Assembly (NCBI RefSeq): GCF_023702675.1
Contig: NZ_CP098478.1
Span: forward strand, 310,001-374,000
Direction: 5' to 3'
DNA: 64,000 nt
DNA from: Acinetobacter sp. C26M
GTDB lineage: Bacteria; Pseudomonadota; Gammaproteobacteria; Pseudomonadales; Moraxellaceae
A program made the translations under genes and the position numbers. How positions within the stretch are numbered: position 1 is the first letter of the stretch; the number at the start of each line of letters is the position of its first letter. The notes under the pieces are model-generated. The model was not told where the DNA came from, ran no database searches, and saw only the letters and a list, made by a program, of their open reading frames with translations. Positions 1 through 10,710 of the stretch are shown piece by piece.

Positions 1-1329
1 GCGGGTTCACCATGGGAACTTGGTTTAAGTGAAGCACATCAGGCGCTTCGTGTGAACGATTTGCGTGGTAAAGTGCGTGTTCAAACTGATGGTGGTTTGA
101 AAACAGGTTTAGACGTGGTGAAAGCAGCAATTTTAGGTGCTGAAAGCTTTGGCTTTGGTTCGACCCCAATGATTGCATTAGGTTGTAAATACCTGCGTAT
201 TTGTCACTTGAATAACTGTGCGACAGGTGTTGCAACGCAACAAGACCATTTACGTCAAGAGCATTATATTGGCGAGCCAGAAATGCTGATCAACTTCTTC
301 AAGTTTATCGCAGAAGAAACACGTGAATGGTTAGCTGCATTGGGTGTTGCATCACTGAAAGACTTGATTGGTCGTGTTGATCTACTTGAAGTTTTACCGG
401 GTGAAACAGACAAACATGCGCATCTAGATCTCAGTGCACTATTAACGTCGCATCCTTCTGCTGAAGGCAAGGCGCAATATTGCCAAGTTCAAGGTAATGC
501 ACCATTTGATAAAGGTGTGTTGGCGGAGAAAATGGTGGCAGAGATGTTACCTGCAATTGAAGCAGGTGCTGGCGGCTCATTCAACTTCACAGTAGGGAAC
601 TGTGACCGTTCGATTGGTGCGCGTATTTCAGGTGAAATTGCACGTCGTTATGGCAACTTGGGTATGGAAAACAACCCAGTGGTGATGAATCTAGTTGGTA
701 CAGCAGGTCAGTCACTTGGTGTTTGGAACGCAGGTGGTTTGCATATCAAACTGGAAGGTGATGCCAACGACTATGTCGGTAAAGGTATGGCTGGTGGTCG
801 TGTATCGATCTTCCCACCAAAAGGTTCACCATTCCAAACCCAAAATACCGCGATCATTGGTAATACCTGTTTATATGGTGCGACTGGCGGTAAAGTCTTT
901 GCTGCAGGAACTGCGGGCGAGCGTTTTGCGGTTCGTAACTCAGGTGCTTTTGCGGTGATTGAAGGTGCGGGCGACCACTGTTGTGAATATATGACAGGTG
1001 GTGTGGTGACAGTACTTGGTAAAGTGGGTCATAACTTCGGTGCAGGTATGACCGGTGGTTTCGCCTATGTACTTGATCTTGATAATGACTTTGTTGACTA
1101 CTATAACCACGAACTTATTGATCTAAATCGTATCTCTACAGAAGCGATGGAAGACCACAAAGAAAACTTACTGCGTATTCTTGATGAACATATCCAAGAG
1201 ACGGGTAGTGCTTGGGCCTACAAGATCCGTAATGAGTTCGACTTCTATAGTCGTAAGTTCTGGCTTGTAAAACCGAAAGCTGCTAATTTGCAAACGCTTT
1301 TGAAAACAACCCAAGCTGATCCACAATAA
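1..1329 (+). CDS. gltB: Glutamate synthase large subunit, C-terminal part
   Basis: This is the last 442 codons of the large (alpha) subunit of NADPH-dependent glutamate synthase. The enzyme makes two glutamates from glutamine and 2-oxoglutarate in the cytoplasm. The reading frame is open to base 1 and the N-terminal amidotransferase domain lies outside the window. What remains is the end of the FMN-binding barrel and the [3Fe-4S] cysteines, seen as C-x5-C-x4-C in [14 protein letters not shown]. The glycine-rich GXGXG beta-helix domain follows (for example [20 protein letters not shown] and the GGxV/GAxGG repeats). gltD follows after about 70 bases, as in the usual gltBD operon. Identity is secure. 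Confidence 0.97.
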   Translation, partial: AGSPWELGLSEAHQALRVNDLRGKVRVQTDGGLKTGLDVVKAAILGAESFGFGSTPMIALGCKYLRICHLNNCATGVATQQDHLRQEHYIGEPEMLINFFKFIAEETREWLAALGVASLKDLIGRVDLLEVLPGETDKHAHLDLSALLTSHPSAEGKAQYCQVQGNAPFDKGVLAEKMVAEMLPAIEAGAGGSFNFTVGNCDRSIGARISGEIARRYGNLGMENNPVVMNLVGTAGQSLGVWNAGGLHIKLEGDANDYVGKGMAGGRVSIFPPKGSPFQTQNTAIIGNTCLYGATGGKVFAAGTAGERFAVRNSGAFAVIEGAGDHCCEYMTGGVVTVLGKVGHNFGAGMTGGFAYVLDLDNDFVDYYNHELIDLNRISTEAMEDHKENLLRILDEHIQETGSAWAYKIRNEFDFYSRKFWLVKPKAANLQTLLKTTQADPQ

Positions 1330-1367
1330 TTCCACGACTGCATAGATATAGGCAGGTGCAGAGATGA

Positions 1368-2822
<1,455 letters not shown>

Positions 2823-2846
2823 GCTCTCTTTAATATTTAAGTTCTA

Positions 2847-2877
2847 AAAGCCCAAGCCTTGTGCTTGGGCTTTTTTT
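2847..2877 (+). terminator. Rho-independent terminator after gltD
   Basis: An 8-bp GC-rich stem (GCCCAAGC with GCTTGGGC) with a short loop is flanked by AAA and followed by seven T. It ends the gltBD transcript. Confidence 0.9.
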
Positions 2878-2965
2878 ATTTTGTTGATGGCCTGAGGCAT
2901 TTAGCTTGATGACTAGAGGGAATAAAAACTTTAACAAGTGTTCAATAAATTGCTATTCTATTATT

Positions 2966-2978
2966 GATAATGATTATC
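2966..2978. promoter_or_regulatory. Fur-box-like palindrome before MFS gene
   Basis: GATAATGATTATC is a near-perfect match to the core of the Fur operator (repeats of GATAAT/ATTATC), 28 bases before the start codon of the MFS gene at 3006. In gamma-proteobacteria such boxes overlap the promoter and cause repression by Fe2+-Fur. The sequence match is direct; iron control is inferred. Confidence 0.7.
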
Positions 2979-3005
2979 AGTTGTTAAGAATAATTAGAGA
3001 AACTT

Positions 3006-4412
3006 ATGACATCAAAACTCAATGACAGGCTGTTAATTGCGGCACTCTATACCAGTACTTTTCTCTGTTTAGTTGATTTAAGCAGTGTCAATTTGGCTTT
3101 AAACGCAATCCAGACACAGTTCAATAGCCATCTCGCAGATTTACAGTGGGTGATTGATAGCTATGCGCTGAGTATGTCGAGTTTAATGCTGGCAGTGGGT
3201 GCTTTAAGTCAGTGGTTAGGACGTAAACGTCTGTGGTTGACGGGGGTGGTGATATTTATCTTTGGCTCGGTGATTTGTGCCGCAGCGCCTGATTTTAGTT
3301 TATTGATAGCTGGGCGAGTGATTCAGGGTGTTGCGGGAGCAATGCTGATTCCATTGACTTTGGCGATCATTGTGCATCATTTTACCCAAGTCGATCGCAA
3401 AGCACGAGAAATTGGTAACTGGAGTTCATTTAGCGCTTTTGCCTTGATTATTGGACCATTGATAGGTGGCCTCATGGTGCATTATTGGGGGTGGAAAAGT
3501 ATTTTCTGGTTAAATCTACCCGTTGGATTGTTGGCATTGTTTTTAGGTTGGAAAGGCATTGTTGCCGATGAGGATCAGCAAAAAATGAGTTTTGACTATT
3601 TAGGGCTGATTTACAGTGTAGTGGCAATTGCAACCTTGACCTATAGCATTATCATGGTACAGCAAGCACATATGGGTTATCTGATAGTTTTTAGTTTTCT
3701 ACTTTCGATTATCTTTACTCTGATTTTTATTCGACATCAAAATAAAGTTTTGCATCCTTTGGTTCCACGCCATTTACTTCATAACCGCATGTTTTTGCAG
3801 TTTAATTTGATTTCATTTTTATTAGGATTTGCGGGATATAGCTCTTTATTTGTTTTTGCGCTGTTTTATCAGGAGCAAGTTCATTTAAGTGCAGCGCAAG
3901 CAGGTTGGTTGATCGCTCCGCAATTTCTGATGCAGGCGTTAGTTTCCATTTGGTTTGGGCGATTGCAGCAAAGCTATGGTGTGTTGTCATTGCTTCGAAT
4001 CGGTTTACTGATCTCAGGCTTTGCATTGATTGCGATGGTCAGTTTCCAGAGTAATTCATCTTATCTGTTATTTATTGGCTTAAGTGGCATGATGGGAGCA
4101 GGTATTGGCTTGATTGTACCGAGCTCCAGTACCTTGAGCCTACATGCGGTATCGCAGGCAGATGCAAGCTTTGCTGCGGCAATTTTAAATATGCTCAGAC
4201 AACTTGGGCTGACTTTTGGGATTGCGGTATTGGGAACGCTGACTGCATTTATCATTGAATGGACAGTTGGGGTACTACATTATTCCATGGCCCAGGCTCA
4301 GTTATTGGCCTTTCATATTGTGGTCGCAATCATGGGTGGGCTTTTTATAGCAGCTATGCTAGGCCTGAGGAAAATTAAACAACAAGAATGTGTCGCCCCG
4401 ATATCATCGTAA
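3006..4412 (+). CDS. MFS efflux transporter, DHA2 (EmrB/QacA) type
   Basis: A 468-aa polytopic membrane protein with about 14 hydrophobic segments, the usual layout of DHA2 drug:proton antiporters. Family motifs visible are the N-terminal LADLQWVIDSYALSMSSLML, the loop-2/3 motif GALSQWLGRKRLW and the TM5 motif-C-like LIIGPLIGGLMVHYWGWKSI. Substrate cannot be read from sequence. The Fur-box-like palindrome immediately upstream suggests iron-responsive expression, so export of a siderophore or another iron-related metabolite is possible. No siderophore biosynthesis gene is nearby. It stands alone between two terminated units. Confidence 0.85.
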   Translation: MTSKLNDRLLIAALYTSTFLCLVDLSSVNLALNAIQTQFNSHLADLQWVIDSYALSMSSLMLAVGALSQWLGRKRLWLTGVVIFIFGSVICAAAPDFSLLIAGRVIQGVAGAMLIPLTLAIIVHHFTQVDRKAREIGNWSSFSAFALIIGPLIGGLMVHYWGWKSIFWLNLPVGLLALFLGWKGIVADEDQQKMSFDYLGLIYSVVAIATLTYSIIMVQQAHMGYLIVFSFLLSIIFTLIFIRHQNKVLHPLVPRHLLHNRMFLQFNLISFLLGFAGYSSLFVFALFYQEQVHLSAAQAGWLIAPQFLMQALVSIWFGRLQQSYGVLSLLRIGLLISGFALIAMVSFQSNSSYLLFIGLSGMMGAGIGLIVPSSSTLSLHAVSQADASFAAAILNMLRQLGLTFGIAVLGTLTAFIIEWTVGVLHYSMAQAQLLAFHIVVAIMGGLFIAAMLGLRKIKQQECVAPISS

Positions 4413-4511
4413 TAGACCAATCATCATTTTGGTAGTTTTGGCAAACTTTATAAGCTTTTTTGCCCTGTCTTTGCCATTTTCCCAGCGCAATACTCGAACC
4501 CAGTCTAGGAA

Positions 4512-5420
4512 ATGATGCAGGCAATCGAGATGGCTCTTGCAAATGTGAATGTGGAAAAAAATTATTTAAATCGCCCCAAAGCATTGGGAATTACAGTACG
4601 ACGTTTGCAATTTAACCCGAAGAAAATCAAACGACATTATTTTGCTAATTCTCCTGTCATGTCGCATTTACTCACGGCACTGTCTTCAACATTTCCGATA
4701 GGAGAACAGTATTTTGTGAATAGTGTGCGCAATGTCCGCGATAAAGTACAAGATCCACAATTACAAGCACAGATCGCAGCCTTTATTGGACAAGAGGCGA
4801 TGCATTCGAAAGCGCATACCGAATTTAATGATGCATGGCGGCGTGATGATTATAATCTCGATCGTTTTCAGGCGTGGTTGGCGAAGCGGGATGATATGCT
4901 GCGAAATATTCATCCGAAATTACAACTGGCCTTGACCTGTGCCTTTGAGCATTTTACTGCAATGTTAGGTGGCTATATTTTAAAACATCCAGAAATACTC
5001 AGTACGCTAGACGATGATGCAATGAAACTTTGGGTCTGGCATGCAATTGAGGAAATCGAGCATCGTTCGGTGGCTTTTGATGTCTACCAAGAAGTATATG
5101 GCGATGATCGTATTCGACGGTTGCTGATGCGTAGCGTGACTACAGGCTTTGCTAGCCTGACTTTTTACGCAACTACTCGTTTGATTTGGCAGGATAAATG
5201 GAAGAGCTTACCGAAATTGGGTGGTAATCTATTTGGGATGTATTTACTGAGCAAAATGTTATTACAGTTGATTCCTGAATATTTATCTTATTATCAAGCC
5301 GATTTCCATCCAGCGAAACATGACTACACTGCATTGGTAAATTACTGGAAAGGGCGTATGGCAGATGAATATGGTATGGTAAGTTTCCAAGAAGACACTG
5401 CATCTAAAATCTATAGTTAA
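4512..5420 (+). CDS. Metal-dependent hydrolase family protein (PF10118-like)
   Basis: A 302-aa protein that I recognise as a member of the predicted metal-dependent hydrolase family PF10118. The potential metal ligands are visible: an early FIGQEAMHSKAH motif, then CAFEHFTAM and HAIEEIEHRSVAFD, arranged as in diiron-like four-helix proteins. A more hydrophobic C-terminal stretch around residues 218-260 could be membrane-associated. The biochemical role of the family is not established. The start is uncertain: ATG at 4512, 4515 and 4530 are all possible. AGGA lies just before the first two, and 4530 would give MALANVNVEK. A terminator hairpin follows the stop. Confidence 0.75.
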   Translation: MMQAIEMALANVNVEKNYLNRPKALGITVRRLQFNPKKIKRHYFANSPVMSHLLTALSSTFPIGEQYFVNSVRNVRDKVQDPQLQAQIAAFIGQEAMHSKAHTEFNDAWRRDDYNLDRFQAWLAKRDDMLRNIHPKLQLALTCAFEHFTAMLGGYILKHPEILSTLDDDAMKLWVWHAIEEIEHRSVAFDVYQEVYGDDRIRRLLMRSVTTGFASLTFYATTRLIWQDKWKSLPKLGGNLFGMYLLSKMLLQLIPEYLSYYQADFHPAKHDYTALVNYWKGRMADEYGMVSFQEDTASKIYS

Positions 5421-5448
5421 TTCAAAATTAAAACTTTGTGCTTAGCAT

Positions 5449-5484
5449 GGCATTACATCAATATTCTTGAGTAATGCCTTTTTT
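5449..5484 (+). terminator. Rho-independent terminator
   Basis: GGCATTAC pairs perfectly with GTAATGCC across a 14-base loop and is followed by six T. It closes the transcript of the metal-dependent hydrolase gene. Confidence 0.8.
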
Positions 5485-5592
5485 GTTTAAAATCAGATAA
5501 AGCAACTTTAATAAATGTTACACAGCTGTCAAAAAATCTCATTACAATGAATTATAGCAAAAATATAAAGAAAAACCTGAGGATAAATTTTT

Positions 5593-6183
5593 ATGAAAAT
5601 CATCAAACAGACAGCACTCGCAACAGTATTGGCAAGTACATTGTTATTTACTGGTTGTGGTTATAACACTTTGCAAGTTAAAGACGAAGCTGTGATTGCT
5701 TCTTGGTCTGAAGTTCAAAACCAATATCAACGTCGTGCTGATCTTGTGCCAAATTTAGTCAATGTGGTGAAAGGCTATGCCAAACATGAAGAGCAAGTTT
5801 TGGTTGAAGTCACTCAAGCACGTTCTAATGTTGCGGGCTTAAAAGTTGATAAAGAAGTGTTGGAAGATCCAGCACTATTCGAGAAATACCAACAAGCGCA
5901 AAGCCAATTAACAGGAGCGTTGTCGCGTCTCATTGCGGTTTCAGAAAATTATCCTGATTTAAAAGCCAACGAGCAATTCCGAGATTTACAAGCTCAACTT
6001 GAAGGTACTGAAAACCGTATCGCGGTTGCACGTAACCGTTACATTACAACGGTTCAAGATTACAACGGCTATGTCCGTCAATTCCCTCAAGCGTTGACTG
6101 CTAAAGTCATTGGCATGAAAACCAAAGAAAACTTTAAAGCGGAACAGTCTGCACAGCAAGCTCCAACAGTTTCATTTAATTAA
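5593..6183 (+). CDS. lemA: LemA family lipoprotein
   Basis: A 196-aa LemA-fold protein. The N-terminus is a lipoprotein signal with lipobox LFTGC (Cys22), so it should be lipid-anchored in the envelope. The conserved LemA core WSEVQNQYQRRADLVPNLV and VTQARSNV follows, with long helices to the C-terminus. LemA proteins are often encoded with TPM-domain proteins, as here, where two TPM genes follow directly. The biochemical role is poorly defined; envelope maintenance has been proposed. Spacing to the next start is 36 bases, so an operon is likely. Confidence 0.9.
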   Translation: MKIIKQTALATVLASTLLFTGCGYNTLQVKDEAVIASWSEVQNQYQRRADLVPNLVNVVKGYAKHEEQVLVEVTQARSNVAGLKVDKEVLEDPALFEKYQQAQSQLTGALSRLIAVSENYPDLKANEQFRDLQAQLEGTENRIAVARNRYITTVQDYNGYVRQFPQALTAKVIGMKTKENFKAEQSAQQAPTVSFN

Positions 6184-6219
6184 GATCTGAAATTGTTTCG
6201 AACTGTGAGGAGTCACCGT

Positions 6220-7278
6220 ATGTTGAATGTGTTTAAGCAGAGAGTCTTGCCTGTTTTTACCATCGTTTTTGCGACATTGTTTTTCCAACATACGGTTTGG
6301 GCAGAAGTGGCGACTGCAACTGATCAAAGTGACTTGATCGTTGCGGGAAAAATTATTCAAGAACAGCAAAAGAATAAGCCCACTGCTGCGCCAGCGACGC
6401 AAAATGCAGAAACTCCTGCATTGCCACAAGTGGCCAATGACATGGCAGAAGGCGAATCAATCCGCGATTTGCCCACATTAAATCAACCTGTGATTGATCA
6501 GGCCAAAGTCTTGAGTGATGCTGAAATGCAGCAACTCAATCAGAAAATCCTTAGTTTGTATCAGCAAGGTAAAGCGCAAATTGGGGTGATTATCGTACCA
6601 ACGACTGGGCAAGAAGCAATTTTTGATTTTGCTTTGAGAACAGGTGAAAAATGGCAGCTTGGCTCAGCAAAACGTGATAATGGCTTGTTAATGGCGATTG
6701 CAGTCAATGATCGTAATATCCAGATCTTGACGGGTTATGGTTTGGAGGGCGTGCTGCCTGATGTGGTATTGAGTCGGATTATCCGCAATCAGATCACCCC
6801 TTATTTTAAACAAGGGCAATATGCACAAGGTATTTCTGCTGGGTTGGATGAAATTAGTCGTATCGTTAACTTAGATCCTGAGATTGCGCAGCAAGCCGCA
6901 CAAGAGTTGAAAGATCGGCATGAGCAAGCGATACAAGCCCAACAAGCCAAAGATAATACACTCACTATGGCACTATTTATCCTGATTGCAGGTGTAGTCG
7001 GTTCATTTATCGTGGGTAATCGTCTAAGTGCTTCGACCGCAGCCGTGGCTGCAACCGTTGCAGGTTTGGTCAATGGTGCTGGCCTAGTGATGAGCTTACT
7101 GCTTGGTGTCGGGATTTTCTTTTTATTGATTACTTCACTCGCACAGTTGATCTTCCAGATGTTCTTGTCTGGTGGTGGCCGTGGTGGTGGTGGCGGAGGA
7201 TTTGGTGGCGGCAGCGGCGGTGGTTATAGCGGCGGTGGCGGTAGCTTTGGTGGGGGAGGAGCATCAGGCTCATGGTAA
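6220..7278 (+). CDS. TPM-domain membrane protein (YgcG-like)
   Basis: A 352-aa protein with an N-terminal signal sequence ending near VWA-EVA. A TPM (Psb32/MOLO-1-type) domain follows at about residues 95-225, with VLSDAEMQQLN, IGVIIVPTTG and the characteristic DNGLLMAIAVNDR and GYGLEGVLPD. Two hydrophobic segments lie around 245-320, and the end is an extreme Gly/Ser-rich tail (GGGRGGGGGGFGGG style). The start at 6220 is chosen because GAGGAG sits 7 bases upstream; a TTG at 6193 is less likely. Second gene of the lemA unit, overlapping the third by 7 bases. Gly-rich tails are typical of YgcG relatives. Confidence 0.88.
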   Translation: MLNVFKQRVLPVFTIVFATLFFQHTVWAEVATATDQSDLIVAGKIIQEQQKNKPTAAPATQNAETPALPQVANDMAEGESIRDLPTLNQPVIDQAKVLSDAEMQQLNQKILSLYQQGKAQIGVIIVPTTGQEAIFDFALRTGEKWQLGSAKRDNGLLMAIAVNDRNIQILTGYGLEGVLPDVVLSRIIRNQITPYFKQGQYAQGISAGLDEISRIVNLDPEIAQQAAQELKDRHEQAIQAQQAKDNTLTMALFILIAGVVGSFIVGNRLSASTAAVAATVAGLVNGAGLVMSLLLGVGIFFLLITSLAQLIFQMFLSGGGRGGGGGGFGGGSGGGYSGGGGSFGGGGASGSW

Positions 7279-7832
7279 CCAAGACAGATACAACACAGAT
7301 TATTACTCAACCTAAATTGGATGAGCAGGTACAGCCGAGTTTAAAACGTTGGTTTAAGCATTTCCTCTATGTCTCTTCGGCACATCGGTACTTTAGTAAG
7401 CAGGATCGTATCGAGATTGCCAAAGCAGTACAGCAAGCGGAAAAGGGGCATGTAGGAGAGATTCAGGTGGTGATAGAAGGACATATTCCATGTTCACAAG
7501 CCTATCATCAAAATACACGCTTACGAGCGCAGCAATTGTTTGCTGAGCTTGGGGTCTGGGATACTGAATTAAACAGTGGTGTATTGCTCTATCTCAACCT
7601 ATGCGAGCGTAAAGTTGAAATCGTGATTGATCGTGGCTTAAAAAATGCTACATCTACTGAAACATGGAATGAGATTTGTCAGCGTATCGTGCTGCAATTG
7701 GCCCAGAAGCAGTATCTACACGCAGTGAATAATGGAGTTACGGAAATTGGGCAAGTGTTAGATCAGTATTATGTGAAAACTGAGTTTGATGACCAAAATG
7801 AATTGCCGAATGAACCGATTATTCTAAATTAG
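7272..7832 (+). CDS. Cytoplasmic/peripheral TPM-domain protein
   Basis: A 186-aa protein with a divergent TPM domain: HRYFSKQDRIEIAKAVQQAE, IQVVIEGHIP and SGVLLYLNLCERKVEIVIDRGL match the fold of the preceding TPM protein. It has no signal peptide or obvious membrane segment. Its ATG overlaps the end of the previous gene, indicating translational coupling in a lemA-TPM-TPM operon. In many bacteria the same trio occurs together. The molecular function is not known. Confidence 0.82.
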   Translation: MVTKTDTTQIITQPKLDEQVQPSLKRWFKHFLYVSSAHRYFSKQDRIEIAKAVQQAEKGHVGEIQVVIEGHIPCSQAYHQNTRLRAQQLFAELGVWDTELNSGVLLYLNLCERKVEIVIDRGLKNATSTETWNEICQRIVLQLAQKQYLHAVNNGVTEIGQVLDQYYVKTEFDDQNELPNEPIILN

Positions 7833-8175
7833 ACGCTATCTTGCCAATTTAAAATTAAGGCTTGTTGTTTTGTTTAAAATCAATTAATGTGCAGAATGTT
7901 CTGTATATAAATTCGCTTATCGGTCGATTGTTGCAAATATCTTCTGATAAGCGGTAAAAAAAATATCATTAAATTTTCTGTGAATTGAGTCGCTCAATTT
8001 ACATACAAGTAGAAAATAGTCAAATTCGTTAGCAAAGAAAATGAATAATTAAGCAGTAAAGATGACGTTATTTGTCATTTTTTTTCTGAAAATGTCTGAT
8101 TTGATCTTCTTTTGTACAGTGTGAATTTCTTTTAAGTCTCTGTTTTTTTAAGCTAAAATTAGATAAGCTAAGGAC
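7833..8175. other. Intergenic region upstream of pilin 1
   Basis: About 340 bases without a convincing gene. It is AT-rich and holds the upstream control region of the first pilin gene. TGTC motifs at 8073-8076 and 8093-8096 lie 80-100 bases before the sigma-54 promoter. They resemble the TGTC elements bound by PilR upstream of Pseudomonas pilA, but two short matches are weak evidence. No clear terminator was seen for the TPM operon. Confidence 0.4.
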
Positions 8176-8191
8176 TGGCATAAAACATGCT
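8176..8191 (+). promoter_or_regulatory. Sigma-54 (-24/-12) promoter of pilin 1
   Basis: TGGCATAAAACATGCT contains the invariant GG-N10-GC of RpoN promoters (GG at 8177-8178, GC at 8189-8190), 54 bases before the pilin start codon. Major type IV pilin genes in Pseudomonas and relatives use RpoN with the PilSR two-component system. The match is seen directly; PilR control is inferred. Confidence 0.8.
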
Positions 8192-8245
8192 AATTACTAA
8201 ATAGCTGAAAAAAGCTTATAAAAAAATATCCATTGGAGAAATGTT

Positions 8246-8689
8246 ATGAAATCAATGCAAAAGGGTTTTACTCTTATCGAATTGATGATCGTTGTAGCGA
8301 TCATTGGTATTTTGGCTGCGATTGCGATCCCTGCTTATCAGGATTATATCACTCGTTCTCAAGTAACAGAGGCGGTAACATTAGGTGGTGGTCTTAAGGC
8401 TCCATTATCTGAATATGGTGCCGATAAAAATGCTTGGCCTACAGCTTTAGTTGCACCCACTGTTACCCCGACAACTGGTCAATTAAATGCAACATTAGGT
8501 GGCAAATATGCCGCAGTAACGACAACGATTGGTGGAGGATACCCATCAGGTACTGTAACCATTACTATGGGTACTGGTAAAGCTTCTGGTAGCACCTTAT
8601 TGTTCACTACGGCTGATGGTGGTTCAACATGGTCATGTAATGGTGGAACAATCGATGCTAAATATCGCCCAAATGCATGTAAAAACTAA
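8246..8689 (+). CDS. pilA: Type IV major pilin (pilin 1)
   Basis: A 147-aa type IVa prepilin. The leader MKSMQKG is cut before Phe8 and is followed by [20 protein letters not shown] with Glu5 of the mature protein. Two C-terminal cysteines (WSC and NAC, near the end) should form the D-loop disulfide. The globular domain is rich in Thr, Ser and Gly ([16 protein letters not shown]), offering many O-glycosylation sites. It lacks the C-terminal Ser used by TfpO-type systems. GGAGAA precedes the start. It is transcribed from its own sigma-54 promoter, and a strong hairpin ends the transcript just after the stop. A paralog with very similar sequence is at 10760. Confidence 0.93.
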   Translation: MKSMQKGFTLIELMIVVAIIGILAAIAIPAYQDYITRSQVTEAVTLGGGLKAPLSEYGADKNAWPTALVAPTVTPTTGQLNATLGGKYAAVTTTIGGGYPSGTVTITMGTGKASGSTLLFTTADGGSTWSCNGGTIDAKYRPNACKN

Positions 8690-8701
8690 TTGAAATTATT
8701 T

Positions 8702-8733
8702 AAAAAATTGGGACATATGTCCCAATTTTTTTT
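8702..8733 (+). terminator. Terminator/attenuator after pilin 1
   Basis: A perfect 24-base palindrome (AAATTGGGACAT with its complement, 8705-8728) is followed by a T tract. It lies 13 bases after the pilin stop codon and directly before the ribosome site of the next gene. Most transcripts should stop here, with limited readthrough into the glycosyltransferase-like gene. Confidence 0.9.
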
Positions 8734-8743
8734 AGGGGTTATT

Positions 8744-10600
8744 GTGAAAAAAAATATATTTTATTCTTTAAATATTTTTCTTTCTTTCTTTCTGGTATTA
8801 CTCTTATATTATAAAGTTTTCTATTATGATTACATCTGGGATGACTTTATTTTATTTGTTAATAATACAAGTCTTTTAAATGAAAAGTTGTCTTGGGAAA
8901 TAATTTCTAGGCCAGTTTTAGATGGAAGTGCATATTTTCGCCCTTTAGTATTTTTGTCATGGTTTTTAGAGTTTAAGCTGCTAGGACAGTCTCCATTTTA
9001 CTCTCACTTATTTAATATTTTATTTTTTTATTTAAATTCTTTAATGACTTTTTCTTTGGCAATTAAGTTGTTTGGATTTAAAAGGAAGTATTTAGCTTCT
9101 TTTGTACTATTTCTTTATGTGATTAACCCAATACTAATTGAATCTACAGTTTGGATTTCAGGGCGATTTGACCTATTAGCAAGTTTTTTTATTCTGATAG
9201 CATTAAATATTTACATTTACTTTAATTCAAGAAAATTTTTTACTTCTTTTTTTGTTGTGTTTTTTTCATTTTTAGGTCTTCTTTCTAAAGAGGTAGCAAT
9301 AGTTTTTCCTGTACTTCTTTTTTGTTTTTGGGCGTATAGAGAGAATTTGGAAATTCTTAATATCAGTGATTATAAAAAATTCTTTTATGAGAATAAAATA
9401 ATTTTAATTTTAATTGTAATTTCTTATGTACTTTATTTTATATTAAGGAAAAATGCATTAGGAGTGATTGGTTCCACAACCTATAATGTCGTAACTTTTT
9501 CTGAACTTTTAAGTCTTTATGTGCCATTTCAGGCTTTTGATTTTTATGTTAAAAATTTTATTTTACCTGTGTTTTTCATTAAACCTATTAATCCATTGAA
9601 TTATAACTTATCTTTTGCAGACAAGATTTACTATTTATTAACATTTTCTGTATTTTTTGTGTTTTTATTTTATCTTATTTATAAAAGAGTAAAAGATGTT
9701 TGGATGCTAATAGCCACTTTAGTAACAATTTCTTTGGTCTTATATGTTATTCCATTTAATAATGGTGTAAACGTGGGTAATATGAGGTTTATGACTTTAG
9801 GTGTTTCATTTTATTCTATATTTCTAGTAGGTTTTTTGAATTTAATATTAAGTTTTGTTAAAGGCTTGAAAAAAAGGATTTTGTTTATTTTTGTTATTAT
9901 TGTCTTTATATTATTAATGTTAGTTAATTTTTTCCAAAGTATAAAAATATGGCAAAATGAACTTGTTTTATGGAAAAGTGCATATCTTATCGACCCGAGT
10001 GATGAAACATCTAAATATAATTATTTAAACTCTCTAATATTAACTGGAGATTTTAAAACAGTAAAAAAAATTTTAGACTCAAATAAGAATGGAATGTCAG
10101 GAGGGGAGCAAGCTTTATATGCACATTCATTACTTAATATGAAGGATAAAGAAGGAGTTTTGTACTATCAGGGGTTGGTGGAAAGTTTGCCTAAATATCA
10201 TGAAAGATATAAATCTATTAGTGATGTAAACACGTTGAGAATATATGCTGATATTGGTTTAACTACGAAAGCTCTCGCTGCAATATATAAAAACTATGCC
10301 ATGGCACTATTGTTATTTAATAATGATTTTGAGAATGCATATTATTATCAAAATATATCTAAATGGTACTATTCAAAAAATGAAAATTCAGATCTAATTG
10401 CTGATGAGTTTGTAATTAATTATTTATCTGGAAATTATGATAAAGCAGATTTAATTTATAGAGAAATCGAAAAATCTAAAAATTTCAAAAAAAATGATAA
10501 TAAAAATATTCGATCTAACTTTATTGAACAATATTGTCTTAGATTTAGTGGAGAAAATTTATCATGTAATACTTGGAAAAATGATAAGTTTAAGTATTAG
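8744..10600 (+). CDS. GT-C-fold membrane glycosyltransferase-like protein with TPR-like tail
   Basis: A polytopic membrane protein of about 618 aa. It has roughly ten hydrophobic segments in the first 400 residues and a soluble helical C-terminal part (about 400-610) that reads like degenerate TPR repeats. The first periplasmic loop begins with YIWDDFILF (Asp33-Asp34), the acidic motif placed like the catalytic Asp of GT-C transferases, followed by YFRPL and FYSHLFNILFF as in TMTC/O-mannosyltransferase-like families. I start it at GTG 8744 behind AGGGG. The longer frame from TTG 8690 would run through the pilin terminator. Its position suggests it modifies pilin 1. The gene is strikingly AT-rich. 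Function is inferred from fold and context only. Confidence 0.72.
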   Translation: MKKNIFYSLNIFLSFFLVLLLYYKVFYYDYIWDDFILFVNNTSLLNEKLSWEIISRPVLDGSAYFRPLVFLSWFLEFKLLGQSPFYSHLFNILFFYLNSLMTFSLAIKLFGFKRKYLASFVLFLYVINPILIESTVWISGRFDLLASFFILIALNIYIYFNSRKFFTSFFVVFFSFLGLLSKEVAIVFPVLLFCFWAYRENLEILNISDYKKFFYENKIILILIVISYVLYFILRKNALGVIGSTTYNVVTFSELLSLYVPFQAFDFYVKNFILPVFFIKPINPLNYNLSFADKIYYLLTFSVFFVFLFYLIYKRVKDVWMLIATLVTISLVLYVIPFNNGVNVGNMRFMTLGVSFYSIFLVGFLNLILSFVKGLKKRILFIFVIIVFILLMLVNFFQSIKIWQNELVLWKSAYLIDPSDETSKYNYLNSLILTGDFKTVKKILDSNKNGMSGGEQALYAHSLLNMKDKEGVLYYQGLVESLPKYHERYKSISDVNTLRIYADIGLTTKALAAIYKNYAMALLLFNNDFENAYYYQNISKWYYSKNENSDLIADEFVINYLSGNYDKADLIYREIEKSKNFKKNDNKNIRSNFIEQYCLRFSGENLSCNTWKNDKFKY

Positions 10601-10605
10601 AAGAT

Positions 10606-10669
10606 ATACAAGTTGACATTCTTTGAGTATAGAGTGCTCAAGAATGTCAACTTGTATCATTTTTTTTTA
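10606..10669 (+). terminator. Strong terminator after GT-C gene
   Basis: An uninterrupted 18-bp stem (10606-10623 with 10640-10657) with a 16-base loop is followed by a run of T. It isolates the GT-C gene from pilin 2. Confidence 0.92.
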
Positions 10670-10710
10670 CAATTATTGTTTAAGTATTTGATATTGTTGA
10701 TCTATTTTTT

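Noticed and set aside
8690..8743. Longer N-terminus (TTG start) for the GT-C gene
   Set aside because: It would translate through the pilin terminator palindrome; GTG 8744 has a ribosome site directly upstream.
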